Positions 36,941-46,004 of a stretch of DNA of 64,000 nt are shown one piece after another. A program made the position numbers and the translations under genes. The notes beneath the pieces are model-generated. The model saw only the letters and a program-made list of their open reading frames with translations, was not told the origin of the DNA and did not search any database. Where the stretch lies: assembly GCA_031265875.1 (NCBI GenBank), contig JAISCA010000048.1:62001-126000 (forward strand), in the 5' to 3' direction. This DNA comes from Propionibacteriaceae bacterium. GTDB taxonomy: Bacteria > Actinomycetota > Actinomycetes > Propionibacteriales > Propionibacteriaceae. The first letter of the stretch is position 1. Each line of letters starts with the position of its first letter.

Positions 36941-37284
36941 CGGGCCACCGCCGGCTCGGCCGCCTCGTCCCACAGGGGCGGATGCAGATCGAAACAGGTC
37001 TCGGCTCCGCTGTGGCAGGCCGGGCCGGTTTGGTCGACCGTCAGCAATACGGTGTCACCGTCACAGTCCAGCCGGACCTGACGCACCGTCTGGCCGTGCC
37101 CGGAGGTCTCGCCTTTGACCCAGTAGGTCTGACGCGAGCGCGACCAATAGGTCGCCCGGCGCGTGGCCAAGGTGCGTCGCAGCGCCTCGGCGTCCATCCA
37201 AGCCAGCATCAGGACCTGACCCGAGCTGGCTTCCTGCACCACCACCGGCACCAGTCCTTGGGCGTTGTAGTTCGGTTCGAGCAC
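36937..37284 (-). CDS. hisI: Phosphoribosyl-AMP cyclohydrolase HisI
   Basis: Zinc enzyme opening the purine ring of PR-AMP in histidine synthesis. It has 115 residues, the usual size. Metal and substrate motifs are [61 protein letters not shown] and the C-terminal CHSGAETCF. The start is GTG at 37284, giving VLEPNYN as in the family; upstream in-frame codons add no homology. It lies 20 kb from hisD-C-B-H-priA. In many actinobacteria hisI is followed by trp genes before lgt; here lgt overlaps hisI directly. Confidence 0.94.
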   Translation of the reverse strand: MLEPNYNAQGLVPVVVQEASSGQVLMLAWMDAEALRRTLATRRATYWSRSRQTYWVKGETSGHGQTVRQVRLDCDGDTVLLTVDQTGPACHSGAETCFDLHPPLWDEAAEPAVAR

Positions 37285-37310
37285 TCCCTCATTCTTCCAC
37301 GCTCCCGAGC

Positions 37311-37316
37311 TATGCT
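37311..37316 (+). promoter_or_regulatory. Putative -10 box of the short ArgA-like gene
   Basis: TATGCT ends 8 nt before the GTG at 37325 in a 40-bp gap between the divergent hisI and acetyltransferase starts. Transcription would start about 2 nt before the start codon, so the mRNA would be nearly leaderless. Confidence 0.45.
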
Positions 37317-37324
37317 GACTGGCC

Positions 37325-37825
37325 GTGAGCCCAGCCGTCATCCGCCCCGCCCTGACCGCTGACGTGGCGGCCATCCGGCGCATCACGGCCCCTTACATCG
37401 ACCGCCGCGTCTTGGTGGCCAAACCGCCGGTGGCCTATTTCGAGGCTCTGCAGCAATTCATCGTGGCCGAGACGTCCGGCCAAGTCCAAGGCTGCGGCGC
37501 TCTGCATGTCTTCTGGGAGGACCTGGCCGAGATCCGCACCCTGGCGGTGGCCCGCTCCGCCCGCGGGCAAGGTTTGGGCCGGGCCATCGTCGAGCGCTTG
37601 ATCGAACAGGCCCGTCGGCTCGGTTTGAGCCGCGTCTTCTGCCTGACCTTCGAGACCGCTTTCTTCGCCCGTCTCGGCTTCGTGCCGATCCAAGGCGCCC
37701 CGGTCACACCGACCGTCTTCGCCGAGTTGTTGCGGTCCTACGACGAGGGCACCGCCGAATTGCTCGACCTGGACCGGGTCAAGCCCAACACCTTGGGCAA
37801 CACGCGCATGCTGCTGACGCTGTGA
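37325..37825 (+). CDS. argA: Short-form amino-acid N-acetyltransferase (ArgA-like, GNAT)
   Basis: GNAT enzyme of 166 residues resembling the short N-acetylglutamate synthase of actinobacteria (Rv2747 type), which uses acetyl-CoA to acetylate glutamate at the start of arginine synthesis. The start [15 protein letters not shown] is typical; the acetyl-CoA loop is [22 protein letters not shown] (near 77-98); [19 protein letters not shown] and [13 protein letters not shown] near the end fit ArgA-type proteins. It lacks the kinase-like domain of classical ArgA. The start is GTG with a -10 box 8 nt upstream. It converges on gatB with a 15-bp gap. The assignment to glutamate as substrate is by family. 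Confidence 0.82.
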   Translation: MSPAVIRPALTADVAAIRRITAPYIDRRVLVAKPPVAYFEALQQFIVAETSGQVQGCGALHVFWEDLAEIRTLAVARSARGQGLGRAIVERLIEQARRLGLSRVFCLTFETAFFARLGFVPIQGAPVTPTVFAELLRSYDEGTAELLDLDRVKPNTLGNTRMLLTL

Positions 37826-37840
37826 TCCGGCCGCCGCGGA

Positions 37841-39337
37841 CTAAGTCAGTTCGTCAAGAATAAGTTGACGAACTGTGGCGGCGTCGGCTTGCCCTCTCAG
37901 GTCCTTCATGACTTGGCCGATCAAAGCGCCGACGGCTTGGACCTTGCCTTGACGGATGCTCTGGGCCGCTTCCGGTTGGGCGGCGATGGCGCGCTGGACG
38001 GCTTGGCTGAGGGCGGCGCCGTCCGACACCACGGCCAGGCCCAAGGACCGCACCACCTCGTCCGGGGCGCCTTGGCCGGCCAGCACCGCCTCGAAGACCC
38101 GCCGGGCCAGCTTGTCGTTGATGACGCCGCGGTCGATCAGGGCCTGGACCTCGGCCACCTGATCCGGCGTCATGGGCACGTCGTCCAACTCGACGCCGGC
38201 CTGATTGGCCCAGCGGGCCAACTCTGTCGTCCACCACTTGCGGGCGGCCGTCGGAGTGGCTCCGGCCGCCACCGTCTGGGCCACCCGATCGAGGGCTCCG
38301 CCACCGGTCACATCACGCATCTCGGCTTCGCTGAAACCCCATTCCAGGCGCAGCCGGGCCACCCGCTGGTCCGGCGCCTCGGGCAGGTCGCGCCGCAGCC
38401 GCTCGACCCACTCCGGGCTGGGCGCTATCGGCGCCAGATCGGGCTCGGGGAAATAGCGATAGTCCTCGGCTTGTTCCTTGCTCCGGCCCGGGCTGGTCAG
38501 TCCGACGTCCTCGTGCCAGTGCCGGGTCTCCTGCTTGACCCGCCCGCCATCGACCAGAACGGCCGCCTGACGGCGGATCTCGTAACGCAAGGCCCGCTCG
38601 ATCGAGCGCAACGAGTTGACGTTCTTGGTCTCGGTCCGAGTGCCCAGCTGTGACGCGCCCTTCGGCATCAATGAGACATTGGCGTCGCAGCGCAGCGAGC
38701 CCTGCTCCATGCGCACGTCGGACACCCCCAGCCCCCGCAGCAGATCGCGTAGATAGGCGACGTAGGCCCGCGCCACCTGGGGGGCCTGGGCGCCAGTGCC
38801 GGTGACCGGCTTGGTCACGATCTCGATCAGTGGCACGCCGGCCCGGTTGTAGTCCAGCAAGGAGTGGTCGGCCCCTTGGATACGGCCAGTCACCCCGACA
38901 TGGACTAATTTGCCGGCGTCCTCCTCCATGTGGGCGCGCTCGATCTCGATCAGGTAGGGCTGTCCTGAGACCTCGACCGTGACTTGGCCGCCCTGACAGA
39001 TCGGCTCGTCGTATTGGGAGGTCTGGAAGTCCTTGGGCATGTCGGGATAGAAATAGTTCTTACGCGCGAAGCGGCACCACTGGGCGATCGAGCAGTTCAA
39101 AGCCAGGCCGATTCTGACGGCCGACTCGACCGCGCGCCGGTTCAACACCGGCAGCGAACCGGGCAAGCCGAGGCAGACCGGACAGGTCTGAGAGTTGGGC
39201 TCGGCCCCGAAGGCGGTCGAACAGCCGCAGAACATCTTCGAGCGGGTGTTCAACTCGACGTGGACCTCCAGCCCCAGGACCGGATCGAACAGGGCCATGG
39301 CCTGATCGAAGTCCAACAGCCGCTCAGCCGGGCTCAT
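37841..39337 (-). CDS. gatB: Asp/Glu-tRNA amidotransferase subunit B
   Basis: tRNA-binding kinase subunit of GatCAB, which turns Glu-tRNA(Gln) and Asp-tRNA(Asn) into Gln- and Asn-tRNA. It has 498 residues. The core begins [23 protein letters not shown]; zinc cysteines are in FCGCS and CPVCLG. Other marks are [73 protein letters not shown] and the C-terminal GatB/YqeY tail [12 protein letters not shown] use the ATG at 39337, which overlaps the gatA stop as ATGA; the much longer open frame upstream only shadows gatA. Confidence 0.96.
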   Translation of the reverse strand: MSPAERLLDFDQAMALFDPVLGLEVHVELNTRSKMFCGCSTAFGAEPNSQTCPVCLGLPGSLPVLNRRAVESAVRIGLALNCSIAQWCRFARKNYFYPDMPKDFQTSQYDEPICQGGQVTVEVSGQPYLIEIERAHMEEDAGKLVHVGVTGRIQGADHSLLDYNRAGVPLIEIVTKPVTGTGAQAPQVARAYVAYLRDLLRGLGVSDVRMEQGSLRCDANVSLMPKGASQLGTRTETKNVNSLRSIERALRYEIRRQAAVLVDGGRVKQETRHWHEDVGLTSPGRSKEQAEDYRYFPEPDLAPIAPSPEWVERLRRDLPEAPDQRVARLRLEWGFSEAEMRDVTGGGALDRVAQTVAAGATPTAARKWWTTELARWANQAGVELDDVPMTPDQVAEVQALIDRGVINDKLARRVFEAVLAGQGAPDEVVRSLGLAVVSDGAALSQAVQRAIAAQPEAAQSIRQGKVQAVGALIGQVMKDLRGQADAATVRQLILDELT

Positions 39338-40839
39338 CGGCTCTCCTCCCGCCGGACCAGCTCGGCCCAGAGCGGTCCCGACCACTGCTGTCGCAGAGCC
39401 AGCTCCAAGGCCGCGCCGACCCGGTAGAGCCGGTCGTCGGCCAAGGGCGGGGCCATCACCTGCAAGCCGACCGGCATACCGTCCTCCGGCGACAGGCCGA
39501 CCGGGAAGGAGGCGGCCGCGTTGCCGGCCAGGTTGCTGGGGATGGTGCAGAGATCGGCTTTGTACATGGCCAGGGGGTCCCCCGCCCGCTCCCCCAGCTT
39601 GAAGGCCGTAGTCGGCGTGGCGGGCGAGATCAGCACGTCGACCCGCTCGAAGGCGGCGGCGAAATCCTCGATGATGAGGGTGCGGACCTTCTGGGCCGAA
39701 CCGTAATAGGCGTCGTAGTAGCCGCTGGAGAGAGCGTAGGTGCCGAGGATGATGCGCCGCTTGGCCTCGTCTCCGAAACCGGCCCCCCGGCTGCGCCGCA
39801 TGACCTGTTCGACCGAATGACGTCCGTCGTCGTTCACCCGCCAGCCGTAACGGACGGCGTCGAAGCGGGCCAGATTGCTCGACACCTCGCTCGGCATGAT
39901 CAGGTAATAGGCTCCCAGGGCGAGGGGGAAATGGGGGCAGGAGACCTCGCTCAGCTGGGCCCCAGCGGCTTCCAACAGCCCCACCGCCTCGGTGAAGCGC
40001 CGCTCGACGCCGGCGGCGTAGCCTTCGCCGCCCAGCTCTTTGACCACGCCGATCCTGAGCCCGGTCAGATCCGTTTGGCCGGCCGCCTGGACGACGTCGG
40101 GGACCGGGGCGTCGATCGAGGTCGAGTCCTTCGGATCCCAACCGGCGATGACCCGATGCAGGAGGGCGGCGTCCAACACACCGCGGGCGCAGGGCCCGGG
40201 CTGGTCCAAGGACGAGGCCATCGCCACCAGGCCGTAACGCGAGCTGCCGCCGTAGGTCGGTTTGACGCCGATCGTGCCGGTCACCGCCGCCGGTTGACGG
40301 ATCGAGCCGCCGGTGTCGGAGCCGATGGCCAAGGGCGTCTCGAAGGCCACCAGGCTGGCGGCCGAACCGCCGCCGGAGCCGCCCGGCACCCGTTCCAGAT
40401 CCCAGGGATTGTGGGTCGGGCCGAAAGCCGAGTTCTCGGTCGAAGAGCCCATGGCGAACTCGTCCAGATTGGTCTTGCCCAAGATGACCAGGCCGGCGTC
40501 CAACAGCCGTTGGGTGACGGTGGCGTTGTAGGGCGGGATCCAATCGCGCAGGATCAGAGAGCCGCAGGTGGTGGGGGCGCCGGCGTAAGCGAAGGAGTCC
40601 TTCAAGGCCACCGGCACTCCGGCCAACGGCCCCAAGGCCTGGCCGGCCGCCCGCTGGCGGTCGATCCGCTGGGCCTGGGCCAGGGCCCGCTCGGCGTCGA
40701 CGTGGAGGAAGGCGGCCACGGCCGACTCGACCTGGGCGATCCGGTCCAGGCAGGCCTGGGTGATCTCTTGGCTGGAGACCTGACCGTCCGCCATCAGCTG
40801 GGACAGTTCGGCGGCCCCCTTCAGAATCAATTCGTTCAC
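39334..40839 (-). CDS. gatA: Asp/Glu-tRNA amidotransferase subunit A
   Basis: Amidase subunit of GatCAB that releases ammonia from glutamine. It has 501 residues. The Ser-cisSer-Lys triad is visible: Lys in [11 protein letters not shown] (near 82), the Ser residues in [13 protein letters not shown] (near 175) after the Gly/Ser-rich [13 protein letters not shown]. The substrate loop [26 protein letters not shown] is typical. The C-terminal [15 protein letters not shown] fits. The start is GTG at 40839, overlapping the gatC stop as GTGA. Gene order is gatC-gatA-gatB, all coupled. Confidence 0.97.
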   Translation of the reverse strand: MNELILKGAAELSQLMADGQVSSQEITQACLDRIAQVESAVAAFLHVDAERALAQAQRIDRQRAAGQALGPLAGVPVALKDSFAYAGAPTTCGSLILRDWIPPYNATVTQRLLDAGLVILGKTNLDEFAMGSSTENSAFGPTHNPWDLERVPGGSGGGSAASLVAFETPLAIGSDTGGSIRQPAAVTGTIGVKPTYGGSSRYGLVAMASSLDQPGPCARGVLDAALLHRVIAGWDPKDSTSIDAPVPDVVQAAGQTDLTGLRIGVVKELGGEGYAAGVERRFTEAVGLLEAAGAQLSEVSCPHFPLALGAYYLIMPSEVSSNLARFDAVRYGWRVNDDGRHSVEQVMRRSRGAGFGDEAKRRIILGTYALSSGYYDAYYGSAQKVRTLIIEDFAAAFERVDVLISPATPTTAFKLGERAGDPLAMYKADLCTIPSNLAGNAAASFPVGLSPEDGMPVGLQVMAPPLADDRLYRVGAALELALRQQWSGPLWAELVRREESR

Positions 40840-41132
40840 GCCGACTCCCCCAGAATCCGGGGCACCCGGAAGCGCCCCTCCTCGACCGCCGGGGCCATGG
40901 CTAAGACGGCCTCGGGCGGCAGCGACTCAGTCACCTCGTCCTCGCGCATGACATTGACCAAGGCCAAGGCATGGGAGGTCGGCGCCACCTCGGCCGCGGC
41001 GGCCTGGCTGACGCTGGCGACCGAGGCCAAGATCAGATCGAGTTGACCGACTAGGCGTTCCAACTCCGCTTCCGTCAATTCCAAGCGGGCCAAATCTGCC
41101 AATTTGGCCACGTCGTCTCGGCTCAGGGCCAC
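40836..41132 (-). CDS. gatC: Asp/Glu-tRNA amidotransferase subunit C
   Basis: Small stabilising subunit of GatCAB. It has 98 residues with the family pattern [20 protein letters not shown], then a hydrophobic Ala-rich segment, [11 protein letters not shown] and the terminal [12 protein letters not shown]. The start is GTG at 41132. A TAGGAT box lies 32 bp upstream. It is the first gene of the gatCAB unit and is divergent from the ACT-domain gene, an order also known around M. tuberculosis Rv3012c-Rv3013. Confidence 0.95.
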   Translation of the reverse strand: MALSRDDVAKLADLARLELTEAELERLVGQLDLILASVASVSQAAAAEVAPTSHALALVNVMREDEVTESLPPEAVLAMAPAVEEGRFRVPRILGESA

Positions 41133-41164
41133 CGCACACTCCCAACCAGGTCGATCACGTCCTC

Positions 41165-41170
41165 ATCCTA
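41165..41170 (-). promoter_or_regulatory. Putative -10 box of gatCAB
   Basis: TAGGAT on the minus strand, 32 bp before the gatC GTG, identical to the proposed rel and 42.2-kb boxes. No -35 match is visible at 16-18 bp. Expected leader length is about 26 nt. Confidence 0.45.
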
Positions 41171-41243
41171 ACCGGGCCAGCGCCGCCCACCGGCCGGACG
41201 GGCCTGGTGGCTCTGAGCCGGGAAGTGCGACAGACTTGAGGCC

Positions 41244-41867
41244 ATGTTCCTATTGCGAGTGCAACTGCCGGAGAGCCCTGGCGCCCTCGGCCGGGTGGCC
41301 GGCGCCGTCGGTCTGATCGGGGCCAACATCCACTCGCTCGAGATCATCGACCACGGTCCGGGCTACGCCATCGACGACTTCATGGTCGAGTTGCCGGCCG
41401 GCGTCCTGCCCGACACCTTGGTCAGCGCCTGCCAAGAGGTGCCCGGGGTGCGCATCCTGTGGGTCTCCCGGCACCACTCCGACTGGAGCGTCGAGTCCGA
41501 CATCTCCGTCTTGAACCGGATGTCCGAGGCCCCGGCCCAAGCCGGTCAGATCCTGACCCAAGAGGCCCCCGTCGTCTTCCATTCGACTTGGGCCGCCTTG
41601 CTGCTGCGGACGAACCCGGTCAAGGTCCTGCAAGCCACCGACCTGGCGCCCGACTTCGCCGCCGACGGCGTGGCCGCCCTGGGCGATCTGACCCAAGCCA
41701 GGGCCTTCGAGTTGCCGGCCGAATGGCTGCCGCAATGGGGGGAGACTCTGATCGCCCTGGCCCCTCTGTCCGGTCGGCGCACCATCGTGATCGGCCGCCA
41801 AGGCGGCCCGGCCTATCTGAACTCGGAGTTGACTAGGTTGCAGCATCTGGCCGCCTTGGCCGGATAG
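41244..41867 (+). CDS. ACT-domain protein next to gatCAB
   Basis: A 207-residue soluble protein of unknown role, similar in context to M. tuberculosis Rv3013. The N-terminal ACT domain (residues 1-75) reads FLLRVQLPESPGALGRVAGAV and GANIHSLEII, the pattern that binds amino acids in regulatory proteins; a second region of about 110 residues (HSTWAALLLRTNPVKVLQATDLAP, GRRTIVIGRQGGPAYLNSEL) resembles a GAF-like or sensory fold with no catalytic motif. The ATG at 41244 matches the ACT start. CAGACT ends 7 nt upstream, so it may be leaderless. The 128 bp after it (41868-41995) hold no gene I can support. Confidence 0.82.
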   Translation: MFLLRVQLPESPGALGRVAGAVGLIGANIHSLEIIDHGPGYAIDDFMVELPAGVLPDTLVSACQEVPGVRILWVSRHHSDWSVESDISVLNRMSEAPAQAGQILTQEAPVVFHSTWAALLLRTNPVKVLQATDLAPDFAADGVAALGDLTQARAFELPAEWLPQWGETLIALAPLSGRRTIVIGRQGGPAYLNSELTRLQHLAALAG

Positions 41868-41995
41868 TCGAAGGGCAGCGCCGGAGGGACCGCAGGGCTG
41901 GACCCAGATCGCCGCCGGGCCCGAGCTAGCCCAGGCCTTGGGCTTGGCGCCGCCGGGGCCAGCCGTCCTGCGTCATCGAGCGGTCGGGAACCGGC

Positions 41996-42205
41996 TCAAG
42001 CGCCCATCAGGAGCGAGTAGATCAAGCGACCGACTGTGAACAGAGCGGCCGCCGCCGCCAGCGCCACGATCACCGTCAACCAGCGCCAGCGCCGCTTGGC
42101 CCGGGTGGTGACGACTCTGAGCGGCCCCCATTCGCCGACCTCGGGCTGGGCCCGCACCGGCGTCCGGTCGTGCAAGCTGAGGTCAGTCCAAATCCGGGGT
42201 CGCAC
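41996..42205 (-). CDS. Small single-pass membrane protein
   Basis: A 69-residue protein, MRPRIWTDLSLHDRTP at the start, followed by a short soluble part, a basic stretch RAKRRWRW and one C-terminal membrane helix (LTVIVALAAAAALFTVGRLIY). Orientation by the positive-inside rule: N-terminus in the cytoplasm. I do not recognise the family. Coding is supported by a TAGGAT -10 box (42217 to 42212) ending exactly 7 nt before the GTG at 42205, a leaderless arrangement. It begins 80 bp from the divergent lacI-type gene. Confidence 0.6.
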   Translation of the reverse strand: MRPRIWTDLSLHDRTPVRAQPEVGEWGPLRVVTTRAKRRWRWLTVIVALAAAAALFTVGRLIYSLLMGA

Positions 42206-42211
42206 CCCCTC

Positions 42212-42217
42212 ATCCTA
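42212..42217 (-). promoter_or_regulatory. -10 box giving a leaderless start for the small membrane protein
   Basis: TAGGAT with exactly 6 bases between its last T and the GTG at 42205, so the predicted +1 is the G of the start codon. No convincing -35 is present. Confidence 0.5.
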
Positions 42218-42284
42218 CCGCCGCACCGCCCAGCGCCGCCGTATCGTTCCTCCGGCCGGTGAGGGCCTGTGACAAACTGACCGA

Positions 42285-43325
42285 GTGAGATCAAGGGCCG
42301 CAGACGGAGCTAAGCCGGCCACCCGCCAGGACGTGGCCGACCTGGCGGGCGTCAGCACAGCCGTCGTCAGCTATGTGGTCAACGCCGGTCCGAGGCCGGT
42401 CTCGAACACGACCAGAGAGCGGGTCTTAGCGGCCATCGAGGCCTTGGACTACCACCCCAACGCCGTCGCTCGGGCGCTCCGGCTCCAGCGCACGAAGACA
42501 GTCGGCCTGCTCGTGCCCGACATCGGCGTCCCTTTCTACGGCGAGTTCGCCCGGGCCATCTTGGACACTGCCTCCGAGACCGGCTACTCCGTCCTCATTC
42601 TCGACGCCCACCACGAGCCCGCTCTCGAACTCCAGCCGGTCCAAGCCCAAGTGGCCTCCCAAGTCGACGGCGTCCTCGCCATCGGCGAAGTCTCCGAGAC
42701 CGACCTGACCGTCTTCCAGACGGCCGGGACGCCGTTCGTCACACTCGGCCGGCCCGACGACGACCCGACCATGCCCACGGTCGCCATCGACGAGTACCGG
42801 GCGGCGCGGGCCGGGGTCGACCATCTGATGGACCACGGCCATCGCGGCATCGCTCTCTTGGGCGGGCCGGAGGCCGAGACCGTCGCCACCCGGCGACGGC
42901 AGGCCTGGCTCGACGCCACCGGCTTCGGCCCGCGCCAGGCGGCCCTCCACTCGGTCGCCGCCGCCTTCTCCCGCCGGGGCGGATACGAGGGCTGCCGCGC
43001 CCTCCTGAGCCGGGGCGCCCGTTTCGACGCCTTGTTCGTCGCCTCGGACATCCAAGCCATGGGCGCGCTGCGCGCCTTGGCCGAGGCCGGTCTGAGGACG
43101 CCGCAGGACCTGGCCGTGGTCTCGTTCGACGGCACGGAGGAGTCCGCCTATTCCCATCCCCCTCTGACGGTCATCCGGCAGCCCATCGCCCTGATGGCGA
43201 CGCTGGCCTTCGACCTGCTCCTGCGGAAGGAGTCCAGGGAGGCTGGGATCCACCGGATCGTCCCCCACGAGTTAGTCCTACGCGAGTCCTGTGGCCACAG
43301 CTCGGCCGACCGGTCAGGCCCGTAG
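42285..43325 (+). CDS. LacI-family transcriptional regulator
   Basis: A 346-residue repressor. The N-terminal helix-turn-helix (TRQDVADLAGVSTAVVSYVVNAGPRPVSNTTRERV) and hinge helix (PNAVARALRLQRT) precede a periplasmic-binding-like ligand domain with GLLVPDIGVPFYGEFARAIL, VDGVLAIGEV and DLAVVSFDGTEES. Its start is GTG at 42285, where CAAACT ends 6 nt upstream (leaderless possible). It converges on the ABC transporter and nucleoside hydrolase operon, overlapping its last gene by 12 bp. A near-perfect CG-centred palindrome of LacI type lies on the promoter of that operon (47309-47324), so it is the probable regulator. Confidence 0.92.
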   Translation: MRSRAADGAKPATRQDVADLAGVSTAVVSYVVNAGPRPVSNTTRERVLAAIEALDYHPNAVARALRLQRTKTVGLLVPDIGVPFYGEFARAILDTASETGYSVLILDAHHEPALELQPVQAQVASQVDGVLAIGEVSETDLTVFQTAGTPFVTLGRPDDDPTMPTVAIDEYRAARAGVDHLMDHGHRGIALLGGPEAETVATRRRQAWLDATGFGPRQAALHSVAAAFSRRGGYEGCRALLSRGARFDALFVASDIQAMGALRALAEAGLRTPQDLAVVSFDGTEESAYSHPPLTVIRQPIALMATLAFDLLLRKESREAGIHRIVPHELVLRESCGHSSADRSGP

Positions 43326-44204
43326 CCGGACCGATCGACCGGCCGCCCGCACGATCCGATCGACCATCTCCGTCTGGGCCCGATCCACCATCACGTCAGT
43401 CACGATGGCGGTCCGGCGCGTCGGCGGCCGATCGCCGGCCACGCCATCGTCGGACAGATCCAAGTCGCGGTCCGCCAAGCGGAAGAGGGCTGGCACGAGG
43501 GCGACCAGGGCGGTCAGCGCGTCGTGGGGCTGGTTGCGGTCGCGGCCGTCGAAGGCCCAGTACTGCCTGACCTCGTTCGCCGTGGCCCGGCCGAAGGGTC
43601 CGGCGGCGTCGATCCGGGCCAATTGGTCTGGGCCCAAGACGACCCGCATGGTTTGATCGAGGCCACAGACGGTGAGCGGCAACTGAGACTCCAAGACCGC
43701 TCGCGCCGCCGTCAGGTCACAAACGAAGTTGTGCTCGGGGACCCGCCCGGGGCCGAAGTCACCACCCATCACGACCACCCGCTTGACCTGGCCGGCGAAA
43801 GCCGGGTAGCGGCCGAGGGCTAAGGCGACATTGGTCAAGGGACCGATGGCGAGGACCGTGACCTGGCCCGGCTGGGCCGCCGCCGTGGCCGCCAGGAAGC
43901 CGGGCGCGTCGAGTTCGTCGTCGACGCTCTCTAGGCCGAGATCGGGGAAGAGGGCGCCTTCATGCCCCGGCCACCAGACCGGTCGGCCGCTCAGGGGCTG
44001 ACCGGCCCCGGGAATGAAGGGACAGGCGATGTCGGGCCGGGCCAGCCGGGCCAAGCGCCGGGCCAAGCGAGCCCGCAGAACCGTGTCTCCGTAGACCGTC
44101 GTCAGGCCAAGCAACGTCACTTCCGGTGATCCGAGCAGGACGCCGAGGGCCAGGACGTCGTCGACGTCGGAGCCGATATCGGTGTCGAGGATGATCTTCT
44201 CCAT
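43314..44204 (-). CDS. Nucleoside hydrolase (IunH-like)
   Basis: Calcium-dependent N-ribohydrolase that splits nucleosides into base and ribose. It has 296 residues. The N-terminal calcium motif is IILDTDIGSDVDDVLAL; the middle has VLAIGPLTNVALAL, VVVMGGDFGPGRVPEHNFVCD (matching the EFN-D region) and QPHDALTALVALVPALF with the third Asp ligand. Preference for purine or pyrimidine nucleosides cannot be predicted. The ATG is 1 bp from the stop of the second permease gene. It is the last gene of the operon and overlaps the convergent lacI by 12 bp. Its presence suggests the transporter imports a nucleoside or other N-riboside. Confidence 0.9.
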   Translation of the reverse strand: MEKIILDTDIGSDVDDVLALGVLLGSPEVTLLGLTTVYGDTVLRARLARRLARLARPDIACPFIPGAGQPLSGRPVWWPGHEGALFPDLGLESVDDELDAPGFLAATAAAQPGQVTVLAIGPLTNVALALGRYPAFAGQVKRVVVMGGDFGPGRVPEHNFVCDLTAARAVLESQLPLTVCGLDQTMRVVLGPDQLARIDAAGPFGRATANEVRQYWAFDGRDRNQPHDALTALVALVPALFRLADRDLDLSDDGVAGDRPPTRRTAIVTDVMVDRAQTEMVDRIVRAAGRSVRLRA

Positions 44205-44205
44205 G

Positions 44206-45060
44206 TCAGCCTTTGCTTCCGGTGGTGGTCAAGGAGGCCGTGAAATAGCGCTGGAAGAACAGCAATAACACCATCGGCACGGCCGTCAGCAGGACGGAAC
44301 CGGCGAAGATGGCGCCGAACTCGACCTTGTACTGGCCGTTGAAGGCGGTCAGAGCGATCGGACCCAGGACCATCGATGGGTCGGTGGCGATCAGCAGCGG
44401 CCAGAGGTACGAGTCCCACTCGAACAAGAAGATCGTGAACCCCGCGCCGATCAGCGCCGGCCGTGACAGGGGCAGGTGAATGCGCCAGAAGACGCCCCAC
44501 CAGCCCAAGCCGTCCAACCGGGCCGCCTCGGTCAGCTCGTAGGGGATGGCGGCGAAGAACTGACGCAGAATGAAGATGGCGAAACCACTGGCCAAGCCAG
44601 GCAAGATCAGACCGCTGTAGGTGTTGGCCAAGCCCCAGCTACGGAAGAGATTCGACAATGGGACGGCGACGGCGTCGAAGGGGATGAGGAAACCCAGCAC
44701 GACCACGGAGAAGACGAAGCTGGCTCCCCGGAAGCGGAGGACGGCCAGAGCGTAAGCGGCCAGCGCTGAGATGAAGAGCCCGACCACGATCGCGATGACC
44801 GTGACCAGGAGGCTGTTGAGCACGGAGCGGCCGAATTGACCGGTTAGGACCAGCTCGTAGTTGGCCCAGGTGGCGGGCTGGGGCAGGAAAGAACGCCAGG
44901 ACAAGGGGTAGGTCGAAGTGAAGATCTGGTCGTTGCGACGCAGTGAGTTGATCAGGATCCACAGCAGAGGAGCGGCGAAGGCTAGGCCGACCGCCCAAGT
45001 GGCGACGGCCACGACCAGACGGCGGGGCCCACTGGAGCCGATGCGATTGGGCAGTCTCAT
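44206..45060 (-). CDS. ABC transporter permease, MalG/CUT1 type
   Basis: Inner-membrane permease of 284 residues with six membrane helices, from WAVGLAFAAPLLWILINSLR to VLLTAVPMVLLLFFQRYF. The EAA loop contacting the ATPase is YELTEAARLDGLGWWGVFWRIHLPLSRPAL. It belongs to the carbohydrate uptake transporter family 1. The ATG at 45060 overlaps the stop of the first permease (ATGA). No ATPase gene is present in the operon, so it probably relies on a shared MsiK-like ATPase encoded elsewhere, as is usual in actinobacteria. Confidence 0.93.
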   Translation of the reverse strand: MRLPNRIGSSGPRRLVVAVATWAVGLAFAAPLLWILINSLRRNDQIFTSTYPLSWRSFLPQPATWANYELVLTGQFGRSVLNSLLVTVIAIVVGLFISALAAYALAVLRFRGASFVFSVVVLGFLIPFDAVAVPLSNLFRSWGLANTYSGLILPGLASGFAIFILRQFFAAIPYELTEAARLDGLGWWGVFWRIHLPLSRPALIGAGFTIFLFEWDSYLWPLLIATDPSMVLGPIALTAFNGQYKVEFGAIFAGSVLLTAVPMVLLLFFQRYFTASLTTTGSKG

Positions 45061-46004
45061 GCCTCGCCCCGGCTGAGCAGACGGAACTGGACGGCCACGA
45101 CACCGATCAGGCAGATCAGCAGCAGGACGACTTCGGCCTGTCCCAAGCTGGTGTCTCCGAGGGCGAAGGAACGGTTGTAAAGGTCGTACATGATGAGCCG
45201 GGTGCTGCCGGACGGCCCGCCCTGGGTGAGAGCCTGGACCGGCACGAACGACAGCACGCTCGAGACCGTGTCCGCCACCACCACGAAGGCCAGAGTCTTG
45301 CGCAGATTGGGCAATGTGATCCGACGGAAGCAAGCCCACCAGCCGGCGCCGTCGATGGCCGCGGCCTCGTACAGCTCCAGTGGGATGTCCTGGAGGCCGG
45401 CCACCAAGAACATCGTCCAATAACCGATGCCGGTCCAACTCATGATGACGATGATGGCGAGCAGGGCCTGGTCGGACGATGACAGGAACGGCTGGTCAGG
45501 GAGGCCGAGCCAGCCCAAGACGGCGTTGATGACGCCCTTGGGCTGATAGGCCACGCCCCAAGTCAAGGCGGCCACGGCGGCCGGGGCGGCCACGGGCAAG
45601 AAGACCATGGTCCGGACCGCGCCGATCCCAGGCGTCCGTTCGGCTAAGAGGGTGGCGACCAAGAGGGCCAGCCCGACCTGGACCGGGACGATGATGACGA
45701 GGAAGAGTGCCGTGACGGCGAGCACCTGCCGGAACTCGGGGCTGGACAATAGGTAGATGTAGTTACCCAGCCCCTCCCAGCGGCGGCTTTGGGTCGACAG
45801 TGAGTAGTGGAATAGCGAATCGCCGACCGCCCCCGCCATCGGCGCCAGACGGAGGACGACCATGAGCAAGAGAGCGGGCGCCAGGAAGGCCAAGGCCTGA
45901 GGCGCCGGGGATCGTCTGAGGTTTCGTCGCAGCCGGCTGAACGACCCGGTCCGGGGGCGTTCCGGCGCTGGAACGCCCCCGGACCGGGTTGGTCCTGCGG
46001 TCAC
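45057..46004 (-). CDS. ABC transporter permease, MalF/CUT1 type
   Basis: Second permease, 315 residues, with a basic cytoplasmic N-terminus (RLRRNLRRSPAPQ) and six helices beginning at ALAFLAPALLLMVVLRLAP. The EAA loop is LELYEAAAIDGAGWWACFRRITLPNLRKTL, and QALTQGGPSGSTRLIMYDLYN is typical for MalF-like permeases. The start is GTG at 46004, overlapping the stop of the solute-binding gene as GTGA. It pairs with the MalG-type permease to form the channel. Confidence 0.93.
   Translation of the reverse strand: MTAGPTRSGGVPAPERPRTGSFSRLRRNLRRSPAPQALAFLAPALLLMVVLRLAPMAGAVGDSLFHYSLSTQSRRWEGLGNYIYLLSSPEFRQVLAVTALFLVIIVPVQVGLALLVATLLAERTPGIGAVRTMVFLPVAAPAAVAALTWGVAYQPKGVINAVLGWLGLPDQPFLSSSDQALLAIIVIMSWTGIGYWTMFLVAGLQDIPLELYEAAAIDGAGWWACFRRITLPNLRKTLAFVVVADTVSSVLSFVPVQALTQGGPSGSTRLIMYDLYNRSFALGDTSLGQAEVVLLLICLIGVVAVQFRLLSRGEA

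Noticed and set aside
39338-40543. Extension of gatB by about 400 residues through gatA
   Set aside because: The ATG at 39337 fits the GatB family start and the ATGA coupling; the upstream part is a shadow of gatA.
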